Source: Exilibacterium sp. (GTDB lineage Bacteria; Pseudomonadota; Gammaproteobacteria; Pseudomonadales; Cellvibrionaceae). Taken from it: 64,000 bases of DNA. Below are positions 17,524 to 25,290 of this stretch, in pieces (positions within the stretch are counted from its first letter, which is position 1; each line of letters opens with the position of its first letter). Location: the NCBI GenBank assembly GCA_028280195.1, contig JANQMH010000061.1, forward strand, positions 62,001 to 126,000, in the 5' to 3' direction. Below the pieces are notes generated by a model, which worked only from the letters and a program-made list of their open reading frames with translations, did no database searches and was not told the DNA's origin. The position numbers and the translations under genes are program-made.

Positions 17524-19190
17524 CAGGCGCTGGCTTTAACCGGCTTCACCAGCCACTCCCTGCCTTTTAGCATGGCTTTCCAGTAGATCGGCGGCAGCAG
17601 CACTTCTTTTAACCACCAGGCGGCGCGGCTGGGCCTGGTGCCGTCGATGACCCAGCTCGGGAAGCTCGGCAGCAGTTTGCCGCCGTAACCGAACTCGGCG
17701 AGGATGATTTTGCCCCGCTCCACGGTCAGCGGGCAGGAGCCGTAGCCGTTGTAGTGTGCCACCCCTTTTACCACGCCCATATCCTCCAGCACATTGTTGG
17801 CCACCACCGGCGCCTGCATGCGCGCCGCGGCGGCGGTTTTGGCGTTGGGCGCGTTCATGGCGTCGCCCAAGGCCCAGATATTGTCGAACTGCTTGTGGCG
17901 CAGTGTGGTCTGGTCCACATCCACCCAGCCGCCCGCATCCGCCAGCGGGCTGGCTTTGATAAAATCCGGTGCGCACTGCGGCGGGCACACGTGGATCATA
18001 TCGAATTCCCGGGTGACGGTTTCGGTATTGCCCTGACTGTCCTGCCTGGCAAACCAGGCGGTTTTTGCAGCGCCGTCGATTTTAACCAGATTGTGGGAAA
18101 AATTGAGCTGGGCGCGGTATTTTTCCACATAGGACATCAGCGCCGGTACATAGTCTTTGACGCCGAACAGCACCGCGCCGGCGTTGTAAAAACCGATATC
18201 GATATTATCGATGCTGCCGCCGCGGTACCAGTGGTCGGCCGACAGGTACATGGCTTTCTGCGGCGCGCCGGCGCACTTGATGGGCATCGGCGGCTGGGTA
18301 AACAGCGCGCGCCCGGACTTCAGGTTTTTTACCAGCTGCCAGGTGTACTGCGCCAGATCGAAGCGGTAATTGGAGGTGACGCCGTTGCGTCCCAGGGTCT
18401 CGGGCAGACCTTCGACGGCATGCCAGTCCAGTTTGATACCCGGCGCCACCACCAGCCGGTGGTAGTAGAGCGGCTGGCAGTTTTCCAGGGTCACGCAGTC
18501 GTTGTGCGGGTCGAAGGCCGCCACCGCAGCTTTGATCCAGTCAACTTCCGCAGGTATCAGCGAGGCCATGGTTTTGACTGTCTTTTCGCGCTCGAACACG
18601 CCCGCGCCCACCAGGGTCCAGCCGGGCTGGTAGTAGTGCACTTCGGCGGGATCGACAATGGCCACCGATATCTGCTTGTTTCTCGCCAGCAGGCTCGAGG
18701 CCACGGCGATGCCGGCGGCACCGGCACCGATAATCAGCACATCGTAGCGCTGCCGCGCGGCAGAAGTCTGGCGATAACCGGCGATGCGGTGGGCCACGCT
18801 GCTCATGTCGTAACCCGCCGCCTTGGCAGTGGCGAGGATTTGCGCCGGTGAGGCGCCCTGCCGCGCCTGCGACAGCGACCACAGTGTCATACTGCGGGTG
18901 CCGGTGCGGCAGTAGGCGTGAATGGGTTTGGGCAGCTGCTCGCAGGCCTGCTGGAATTTTTCCGCATCCTCGTCGGTGACTTTGCCGGATAATACCGGCA
19001 GGTAGACAAATTCCAGCTGCGCCTGCTGCGCGGCCTGTTCCACTTCGACCATATTTGGCTGATCCGCCCCCTCGCCGTCGGGGCGATTGCAGATAATCGC
19101 TCTGACGCCGGTGCTCGCCAGCGCCGCGATATCGCCGGGCAGCAACTGCCCGGACACCGAAAACTCTGTGTTGACCTGTTGTTTGTTCAT
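17523..19190 (-). CDS. DUF442 phosphatase-like domain fused to sulfide:quinone oxidoreductase
   Basis: 555 residues. Residues 1-115 are a DUF442/TIGR01244 domain (FSVSGQLLPGDIAALASTGV, then the catalytic loop HAYCRTGTRSMTLWS), a tyrosine-phosphatase-like fold also read as a sulfurtransferase. From about 145 a flavoprotein starts with YDVLIIGAGAAGIAVASSL (FAD site). KCAGAPQKAMYLSADHW and YGSCPLTVERGK carry cysteines, and the C-terminus PSFPSWVIDGTRPSRAAWWLK fits SQR proteins. The enzyme oxidises sulfide to polysulfide and passes electrons to quinone at the membrane. It lies between the persulfide dioxygenase (75-base gap) and the SulP permease. Confidence 0.87.
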   Translation of the reverse strand: MNKQQVNTEFSVSGQLLPGDIAALASTGVRAIICNRPDGEGADQPNMVEVEQAAQQAQLEFVYLPVLSGKVTDEDAEKFQQACEQLPKPIHAYCRTGTRSMTLWSLSQARQGASPAQILATAKAAGYDMSSVAHRIAGYRQTSAARQRYDVLIIGAGAAGIAVASSLLARNKQISVAIVDPAEVHYYQPGWTLVGAGVFEREKTVKTMASLIPAEVDWIKAAVAAFDPHNDCVTLENCQPLYYHRLVVAPGIKLDWHAVEGLPETLGRNGVTSNYRFDLAQYTWQLVKNLKSGRALFTQPPMPIKCAGAPQKAMYLSADHWYRGGSIDNIDIGFYNAGAVLFGVKDYVPALMSYVEKYRAQLNFSHNLVKIDGAAKTAWFARQDSQGNTETVTREFDMIHVCPPQCAPDFIKASPLADAGGWVDVDQTTLRHKQFDNIWALGDAMNAPNAKTAAAARMQAPVVANNVLEDMGVVKGVAHYNGYGSCPLTVERGKIILAEFGYGGKLLPSFPSWVIDGTRPSRAAWWLKEVLLPPIYWKAMLKGREWLVKPVKASA

Positions 19191-19264
19191 CGCTCAATTC
19201 CACGTTTTATCATGTTTATAAGTGAGGTTTATAGGTAAACGTTGCGCGGTGTTGCCCGCGCCTT

Positions 19265-20164
19265 TCAGGCGAAGGCGTTGATCGGTATTTTCAGATAGAC
19301 CGCGTCGTTGTTTTCCGGCGCCGGCAGGTGGCCGGCGCGCATATTGACCTGCAGTGACGGCAGAATCAGCCTGGGCATGTCCAGGGTGGCGTCGCGCGCC
19401 TCGCGCATCTGCACAAACTCCGCCTCGCTGACGGTTTTATTCACGTGGATATTGTTTGCGCGCTCCGCGGCCACCGTGGTTTCGTATTCTACCTCGCGGC
19501 CGTTGCCGCAGTAATCGTGACACATAAACAGCCGTGTCTGATCCGGCAGGCTCAGCACCCGCTGAATGGACTGGTACAGCTGGCGGGCATCGCCGCCGGG
19601 AAAGTCGGTGCGCGCAGTGCCGCTGTCGGGCATGAACAGGGTGTCGCCGACGAAGGCCGCGTCGCCGATGACATAGGTCATACAGGCCGGCGTGTGCCCG
19701 GGCGTATACAGGGCGTGGCCGAGCATGGCGCCGACCTCGAAGCCGTCGCCGTCGTTAAACAGCACATCGAACTGGGAACCGTCACGGCAGAAGTCGGTGC
19801 CCTCATTGAATATTTTGCCAAAGGTTTTTTGCACGACGGTGATATTGGCGCCGATACCGAGTTTGCCGCCGGCCCGCTGCTGGATATAGGGGGCGGCCGA
19901 CAGGTGATCGGCGTGAACATGGGTTTCCAATATCCACTGCAGCTGCAACTGGTGCTGGGCCAGATAGGCAATGATCTGATCGGCGCCTTCAAAGCTGATG
20001 GTGCCCGAGGCCTGGTCGAAGTTCATTACCGAGTCGATCAGCGCACAGGCCTTGCTGGCCGGATCTTTGACGATATAGGAAAAGGTATTGGTCAGTTCGT
20101 CGAAAAAGGGGATCACCAGGGGTTGGGTATGGATATCCGCTTGAAACGGAAGTTGGGTGGTCAT
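19265..20164 (-). CDS. Persulfide dioxygenase-like metallo-beta-lactamase protein
   Basis: 299 residues. Metal ligands are seen in LETHVHADHLSAAP (HxHxDH), PGHTPACMTYVIGDAAFVGDTLFM and LFMCHDYCGNGREV, the pattern of the Blh/ETHE1 group. It should oxidise glutathione persulfide to sulfite with a single iron. As first gene of the sulfide operon, behind a sigma-54 promoter, it would act right after the quinone oxidoreductase makes persulfide. Length and the C-terminal DMPRLILPSLQVNMRAG fit Blh-type sequences. Confidence 0.88.
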   Translation of the reverse strand: MTTQLPFQADIHTQPLVIPFFDELTNTFSYIVKDPASKACALIDSVMNFDQASGTISFEGADQIIAYLAQHQLQLQWILETHVHADHLSAAPYIQQRAGGKLGIGANITVVQKTFGKIFNEGTDFCRDGSQFDVLFNDGDGFEVGAMLGHALYTPGHTPACMTYVIGDAAFVGDTLFMPDSGTARTDFPGGDARQLYQSIQRVLSLPDQTRLFMCHDYCGNGREVEYETTVAAERANNIHVNKTVSEAEFVQMREARDATLDMPRLILPSLQVNMRAGHLPAPENNDAVYLKIPINAFA

Positions 20165-20255
20165 CGCGGTCCTCCACTCGAGGTTCTAATAAGCGTTTAT
20201 CGGGAAAGTACGGCGGCCCCGCAGGCCGGCTTGTAGTAGCGCACGCTCTTGGTGC

Positions 20256-20271
20256 AGCGAAATTTGTGCCA
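20256..20271 (-). promoter_or_regulatory. Sigma-54 (-24/-12) promoter of the sulfide operon
   Basis: Read leftward the sequence is TGGCACAAATTTCGCT. It has the GG and GC dinucleotides exactly ten bases apart and is one base from the consensus TTGC at -12. It lies about 90 bases before the dioxygenase start and faces it, and the divergent gene encodes a sigma-54 activator. Confidence 0.75.
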
Positions 20272-20378
20272 TACCCGGATAAATTCATGGCGCTGGTGTA
20301 ACTTTCTGAATTTATTGGGTTTTCTTATGGCGTTATGAAGGCTTGCGGCTACAGCTATTTACTGATTCAATGAGCCTT

Positions 20379-20415
20379 TGCCATTTATGGCAGATCCTCT
20401 GACAGATATGTCAGA
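20379..20415. promoter_or_regulatory. Candidate activator sites (two inverted repeats)
   Basis: TGCCATTTATGGCA (20379-20392) and TCTGACA-GATA-TGTCAGA (20398-20415) are perfect inverted repeats. They lie about 110-145 bases upstream of the -12 element of the sigma-54 promoter, the usual distance for enhancer sites of a sigma-54 activator, and just before fisR. Which one FisR binds is unknown. Confidence 0.5.
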
Positions 20416-20462
20416 TATAACAGCTATGGCTGGTATGGCGGAAAGCTGAGAGGTGCCGGATT

Positions 20463-21785
20463 ATGGAAATCATTGCCGCGGATACCGACCGCGATATTGC
20501 CCGCATGCTCGACGGCTATGAGCACCCGGCTATTCTGGTTACCGCCGATTACCGCATACTGGCCACCAACGAACTCTACCGGCAGCGCTTTGGCCGTATA
20601 GCCGGCGACGCGCCGGCCTATTGTTACCGGGTTTCCCACGGCTACGACAGGCCCTGCGATCAGGCCGGAGAGGATTGTCCGCTGGCGGCGGCCAGGGCTT
20701 CCGGCCGCAAGGAGCGCGTGCTGCACATTCACCAGTCGCCGCGCGGCAAGGAACATGTCGATGTGGAAATGCTGCCGATTCTCGATAAGCAGGGGGCCTT
20801 GAAGTACTTTGTCGAGTTGTTGAAGTCGGTGCCGGTGGCCGCCACTGAGGCCAGCAATCAAGCGCTGATCGGTGCCAGTCGCGCCTTCAATAAGATGCTC
20901 GGGCTGATCGCCCGCGTCGGCCCCAGCGATGCGGCGGTACTATTGCTGGGTGAATCCGGCAGCGGTAAGGAACTGGTGGCCCGCGCCCTGCACCAGACCA
21001 GCCATCGCAGCGGCCGGCCGCTGGTGGCGCTGGAGTGCGCCGGCCTCACCGAGACCCTGTTTGAAAGCGAGTTGTTCGGCCACCTCAAAGGCGCCTTTAC
21101 CGGCGCCAACTACGCCAAACAGGGCTTAGTGGAGGCCGCCGACGGCGGCACCTTGTTTCTCGACGAGATCGGCGATATTCCCTACAGTCTGCAGGTAAAA
21201 CTGCTGCGCCTGATCGAAACCGGAACCTACCGGCCGGTGGGGAGTTCGCAAACCAAAAGGGCCGACTTCCGGCTGATATGCGCCACCCATAAAAACCTCG
21301 GCAAGATGGTGGCAGACGGCAGCTTTCGCCAGGATCTCTACTATCGCATCAACGTTTTCCCGATACATATACCCTCCCTGGCCGAGCGCAGCGAGGATAT
21401 CCCGCTGATCGCCAACGCACTGCTGAAACAGTTCCCCGGCAAAACCCAATACCGCCTGACAGAGTCGGCCATGGCACAGCTGCGGCGCTACCATTACCGC
21501 GGCAATATTCGCGAGTTGAGAAATATCCTGACCCGCGCCACGGTGCTGGCCAATACCAATGTCATCGATCAGCAGATAATAATCGAGTGCCTCGATGACA
21601 GCGGCGCCACCGGCACCGGGGAACAGGCCTATGTCGATCTGAAGACACTGGAGAGAAACTACCTGCAGAGGCTGCTGCAGGCCTATGCCGGTGACAAGGA
21701 AAAAGCGGCACGGGTCGCCGGCATCAGTGTGCGCTCGCTGTATCGCAAACTGCGCGATGTGCTGCCGCCGCAGGAACAGGGTTGA
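20463..21785 (+). CDS. fisR: FisR-type sulfide/persulfide-responsive sigma-54 activator
   Basis: 440 residues. Residues 1-120 are a PAS-like sensor with cysteines at 54, 65 and 72 ([21 protein letters not shown]), the same spacing as the three sensing cysteines of Cupriavidus FisR. The AAA+ domain has GESGSGKE, the sigma-54 contact loop GAFTGA in [15 protein letters not shown], and LFLDEIGD. A Fis-type helix-turn-helix ends the protein ([17 protein letters not shown]). Known FisR proteins sense polysulfide and switch on sqr/pdo genes, and here it diverges from exactly those genes. AGAGG precedes the ATG. Confidence 0.9.
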   Translation: MEIIAADTDRDIARMLDGYEHPAILVTADYRILATNELYRQRFGRIAGDAPAYCYRVSHGYDRPCDQAGEDCPLAAARASGRKERVLHIHQSPRGKEHVDVEMLPILDKQGALKYFVELLKSVPVAATEASNQALIGASRAFNKMLGLIARVGPSDAAVLLLGESGSGKELVARALHQTSHRSGRPLVALECAGLTETLFESELFGHLKGAFTGANYAKQGLVEAADGGTLFLDEIGDIPYSLQVKLLRLIETGTYRPVGSSQTKRADFRLICATHKNLGKMVADGSFRQDLYYRINVFPIHIPSLAERSEDIPLIANALLKQFPGKTQYRLTESAMAQLRRYHYRGNIRELRNILTRATVLANTNVIDQQIIIECLDDSGATGTGEQAYVDLKTLERNYLQRLLQAYAGDKEKAARVAGISVRSLYRKLRDVLPPQEQG

Positions 21786-21791
21786 GGGCCG

Positions 21792-22628
21792 CTACTTCCA
21801 CTCACTGTTATCCAGTTCGATCAGGCCGGCGACGATGGCGCGATAAACCGCGGTGGCCTGGGTTCTGGCGCCGAGCGCGGCCTTGACCCCGGCGATATGC
21901 TTGTTGGCGGTATCCAGGCTGATAAACAGCGCATCGGCAGCGCCCTGCAGCGTGACATTGTCCTTGGCCAGTTTCTGCAGCAGCTGCAGTTGTTTGGGGG
22001 TGATATGGTGGCTCCGGCGGCTGAAGGCTTTGGCGCCGAAGAAAAAGTTCGCATAGCGGCTGGTGGCGAGATTGACAACAATATCCGCCAGCAGGTGCAG
22101 CAGCGCTTTGTCGCTTTCAACCAGTTCTGTGAGCTGTGGGGTCCCGGTGTTTTTGCGTGTTACCGAGAACAGGCAGTTGATACCCATCGGCGTCACCAGG
22201 GGAATGTGGTAGGTGTCGAGTAAACCGAAACCGGCCAGCATCTCGCAGAGTTCGAGATACTTGTCGTTGGATTCGAGGTACAGCGGCGAATTGGCGACAT
22301 AATCGGCAATGGTGGACTGATAGATCGGCGAGGTGCGGGTTTCGGCATGCCGCTGCACCAGATCGTATTGCCGGTAACCCCGGCGCCGGTAGTTCTCGCA
22401 TATTTCTGCCGGGCCGCTGAACAGGCACCCCGCTCCCTCCACCCCCACCGGGGCAAAGGCGTATTCATCGAATCCCACCTGCTCGACGGCGCTCAGCAGG
22501 CGCACTTTGAAGTCGTCCAGGTTCTTTGCGGCGGATAAACGCGAATACAGCAGAAAGTCACCCGCCAGCGATAGTTTGATAGCGGACGTCTGCTGCTGAT
22601 GTGTCGCTGGTTTTTTTTCAGAAATCAT
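21792..22628 (-). CDS. LuxR-type transcriptional regulator (solo)
   Basis: 278 residues. About residues 25-190 look like an autoinducer-binding domain (FDEYAFAPVG, RRRGYRQYDLVQRHAETRTSP, DTYHIPLVTPMGINCLFSV). The C-terminal 65 residues are a LuxR helix-turn-helix (HHITPKQLQLLQKLAKDNVT, then ISLDTANKHIAGVKAALGAR). The HTH diverges somewhat from the standard pattern, with QGAADALFISLDTANKH in place of the usual EIA..L..S..TVK. No luxI-type synthase lies in the window, so it is a solo that may hear foreign or non-AHL signals. It converges on fisR with six bases between them. Confidence 0.85.
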   Translation of the reverse strand: MISEKKPATHQQQTSAIKLSLAGDFLLYSRLSAAKNLDDFKVRLLSAVEQVGFDEYAFAPVGVEGAGCLFSGPAEICENYRRRGYRQYDLVQRHAETRTSPIYQSTIADYVANSPLYLESNDKYLELCEMLAGFGLLDTYHIPLVTPMGINCLFSVTRKNTGTPQLTELVESDKALLHLLADIVVNLATSRYANFFFGAKAFSRRSHHITPKQLQLLQKLAKDNVTLQGAADALFISLDTANKHIAGVKAALGARTQATAVYRAIVAGLIELDNSEWK

Positions 22629-22852
22629 TTCACGGCTTCTATATTGTGTTTATTTAATGGCCAAACTGCGCAGGCTTGCCGGCGCGCGGGGTAGGGGCAA
22701 TCCATGGCTTAAGCACCCCGTATATAAGGCTGATTGCGCGATTTACTGTCATTTTTCCATGATAAAAACTCCTATTTGGGATGCGATTTTAGCCACAGCG
22801 AAAACCACCTTTACTCTCGCCCCATGTTCACCTGCAGTGTCTACAGTGATGA

Positions 22853-23071
22853 GTGCGCGACCCTAGAGCCCGGCTAGTGCAAAAGCGTCGAGACGCGGGA
22901 CACTCTATCCGCTCACTCGCCGAGGTACTCGAAGTCGATCACTCCGTTATCGCCAAATTTGAAGCCGGGCGACGAAAGCCGGACGTGTTCGAATATCTGC
23001 GCCTGTGCACTGCCCCCGCCGCCGACCCCTGTGAAGGATTGCAGTTGGAGAAGGACAGGCATTCCTGTTGA
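22853..23071 (+). CDS. Short XRE-family helix-turn-helix protein
   Basis: 72 residues. The HTH spans nearly the whole protein: LVQKRRDAGHSIRSLAEVLE, VDHSVIAKFEAGRRKPDVFE, with the DVFEYLRLC ending seen in many XRE regulators. A stop lies directly upstream of the GTG at 22853; GTG 22877 is also possible, and no strong ribosome site is seen. It may be a small regulator or the remnant of a longer one. Confidence 0.5.
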   Translation: MRDPRARLVQKRRDAGHSIRSLAEVLEVDHSVIAKFEAGRRKPDVFEYLRLCTAPAADPCEGLQLEKDRHSC

Positions 23072-23529
23072 GCCGTTCCCGTCGATTCGCCCTTGTCGAT
23101 CCGCCCCAGTTGATCCGTCCTATCTGGCCGGCTGCTGCCCGGCATCGGATCGCTTTCCGCAGCGCCGAAGACTCCACTTTTTATACCCTATAACTACGCA
23201 AGAAACAGCCACCCCCTCAATGTAAGAAATATCTACAAGATTTTACAATTTGTTGGAGGGCCCACCGTTACTGGACTGGGGCTTGTCTTGTGCGGTTGCG
23301 GCGAGTGTCTGTAGTTGTGCGATAAATTTAGCCCCACTAACATAGGTGCCTGCACGGCCGCGGTTGCGGCAGTTGTATGGGCCTTGTTTGAGGGTTTGTC
23401 GGGAAAAAGTTGTATGGACGCTGTTTTATGACTCTCTGTTTTATGACTCTCGGTCGTAGCGAGGCGAGTGATAAATGGCGCCGCCGCAGTAGGCCGAGAG
23501 TCATGAAACAGTTTCTAAGGACATTATCT
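23072..23529. other. Intergenic with direct and inverted repeats
   Basis: No gene is seen. At 23421-23435 and 23436-23450 the 15-mer CTGTTTTATGACTCT occurs twice in tandem. The second copy extends to 23455 and pairs with an inverted copy at 23492-23511 (two mismatches in 20). The arms would form a long hairpin just before the barrel gene at 23530. It may be a small palindromic repeat or a leader structure. Confidence 0.5.
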
Positions 23530-24237
23530 ATGAAGATGCTTTTTACTGGTGTTCTGCTCGGCGGTCTGGCCTTTGCCGGCGCCGCGTCTGCCCAGGGGGC
23601 GGAGGCGGAAGACACCTGGGATCTGCGCTATCTGCAGGTCATGCTGGGCACGCTGGACGCCGGCGATGCCTGGACCATAAGGGATGACAGCGGTGAGATA
23701 AGCAGCAGCGACTGGAGTGATCTGATTTACGGCGGTGTGGCGGTGCAGCTCGGCAGCAGCACCGGCAAATTCCAGTACGGCCTGGAAACCGGCGGTATGA
23801 TTTCCTTCAAAAACGATACCAATGTGTTTGGCCGCTCTGAGGAGGATGAGGGGCTGAACGCGCAGATAGAAGTGGAAAACGACTTTCTGCTGCTGGATGT
23901 GGCGGCCGGTGGCTTTGTCAGTTATCGCCCCTGGCGCGCGTTCAGGGTTTACGCCTCGGCGGGGCCGGCACTTATGCTGGGCACGTTGTTTATCGAAGAT
24001 GAAGATGTGGAAATCAGGCGTGGCGAGGACGGGGATATTGATTTCCGGCCCGGCGATCGCGAGACCGACGTCGATGCCGGACTCTATGCGCGCGTCGGTT
24101 TCGATATTATTCTCGACAACGGTTTTGTCTTCGGCGCCAGTGCGCGCAAGGTCGATGGGGAGCTGGATTTCGGCAACTCGGGTACCGTCGAGCTGGACGA
24201 TGTGCAGTATTTTCTCAGTTTGGGCTGGTCTTATTAG
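23530..24237 (+). CDS. Outer-membrane beta-barrel protein
   Basis: 235 residues from ATG 23530, which has TAAGGA eight bases ahead; ATG 23503 is an alternative. Signal peptide MKMLFTGVLLGGLAFAGAAS-AQ. The mature chain alternates amphipathic strands and turns: LIYGGVAVQLGSSTGKFQYG, FLLLDVAAGGFVSYRPWRAF, VYASAGPALMLGTLFIEDED, DAGLYARVGFDIILDNGFVF, ending VQYFLSLGWSY with a terminal aromatic. Likely a porin-like or OmpA-type barrel; no role known. It converges with the small exported protein at 24234-24449. Confidence 0.75.
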   Translation: MKMLFTGVLLGGLAFAGAASAQGAEAEDTWDLRYLQVMLGTLDAGDAWTIRDDSGEISSSDWSDLIYGGVAVQLGSSTGKFQYGLETGGMISFKNDTNVFGRSEEDEGLNAQIEVENDFLLLDVAAGGFVSYRPWRAFRVYASAGPALMLGTLFIEDEDVEIRRGEDGDIDFRPGDRETDVDAGLYARVGFDIILDNGFVFGASARKVDGELDFGNSGTVELDDVQYFLSLGWSY

Positions 24238-24449
24238 GTTCTCCATCTGGCGGCTGCCGCGGCCGCCTCAAGCATACGCTGCAGGCAGGCCGCCGAGTTG
24301 CTGTAAGGAATGAACCTGGAGAGTATGATCTGCCCGGAGTCATTCACGCCGCCGAGAAACCGCAGGGGGAATTCCCTGCCGGCGACCTGTGCTGCGCAGG
24401 CGTTCACAGCGAGAAAGGCGCTTGTGGCGACACTCAATGGTTTTTTCAT
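24234..24449 (-). CDS. Small exported protein
   Basis: 71 residues from ATG 24449, with GAAGAGAG about ten bases upstream. MKKPLSVATSAFLAVNACAAQVAG is a clear signal sequence; a cysteine at NAC could make it a lipoprotein. The mature part (REFPLRFLGGVNDSG, IPYSNSAACLQRMLEAAAAA) has one further cysteine and no known domain. It overlaps the barrel gene by four bases at their 3' ends. Not recognised. Confidence 0.5.
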   Translation of the reverse strand: MKKPLSVATSAFLAVNACAAQVAGREFPLRFLGGVNDSGQIILSRFIPYSNSAACLQRMLEAAAAAARWRT

Positions 24450-24606
24450 TGTCAAAACTCTCTTCAGCTGCAGTCATTTCCTATGGGGAGTTATCACTGA
24501 CCACGGCTTCAGTCTAGGAAATCGTATATCTACTTTATAGCATCGCTCTGTGATACCATCAGTTGGCGCCAGTCGGACCATATAATAAGTTTATACAGGG
24601 TGTGCC

Positions 24607-25275
24607 ATGTACCAGATTCTCATCGCGGATGACCATCCGCTTTACCGCGAAGCCATCGCCGGTGTCATCGGCCGTGCCTTTGGCGGTGCCGCCGTGGTTG
24701 AGGCCGAGGACTTCGACTCGGCGCTGGCCGCAATCGATCACAACGACGAACTGGATCTGGTGTTGCTGGATCTGAACATGCCGGGCATGGACGGCCTCAA
24801 CGGCCTGATACAGATGCGCAATACCGCGCCAGATGTGCCGGTGGCGATGATCTCGGCTGAACAGGATCGCGAGGTCATCCTGCGGGCCATTACCTATGGC
24901 GCCGTCGGCTTTATCAGTAAGACTACCGGCCGCGACAAGATCGGTGAGGCGATCGAACAGATCCTCGACGGGCAGGTCTATCTACCCGCCGACATCATCC
25001 GCAGCGGCAAGCAGGCCGGCACCGGCGCGGCCAGGAACGATGCCCAGTCGCTGGACCCGAAACTGCTCGCATCGCTGACCCGCCGCCAGCTGCTGGTGCT
25101 GGAACACATGGCCAACGGCGAGTCCAATAAGCAGATCGCCTACCAGCTCAATATTGCCGAAACGACGGTAAAGACCCACGTATCGGCGATACTGAACAAG
25201 CTGGAGGTACACAACCGCATGCAGGCGGTGCTGTGCGCCAGCAAGATCAATTTTGACCAGTATCTGCACCGCTGA
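24607..25275 (+). CDS. LuxR-type response regulator, EraR/ExaE-like
   Basis: 222 residues. Receiver domain with acidic pocket (IADDHPLY), phosphorylation site Asp55 in [14 protein letters not shown] and Lys in GFISKTTG. The C-terminal GerE/LuxR helix-turn-helix is [20 protein letters not shown] plus [16 protein letters not shown]. It belongs to the NarL class. It faces the hybrid kinase gene and lies in the alcohol-oxidation region, where comparable regulators (EraR, ExaE, AgmR) switch on quinoprotein dehydrogenase genes. Target genes are inferred, not shown. Confidence 0.88.
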   Translation: MYQILIADDHPLYREAIAGVIGRAFGGAAVVEAEDFDSALAAIDHNDELDLVLLDLNMPGMDGLNGLIQMRNTAPDVPVAMISAEQDREVILRAITYGAVGFISKTTGRDKIGEAIEQILDGQVYLPADIIRSGKQAGTGAARNDAQSLDPKLLASLTRRQLLVLEHMANGESNKQIAYQLNIAETTVKTHVSAILNKLEVHNRMQAVLCASKINFDQYLHR

Positions 25276-25290
25276 ACGCCGGCTGTGCGA

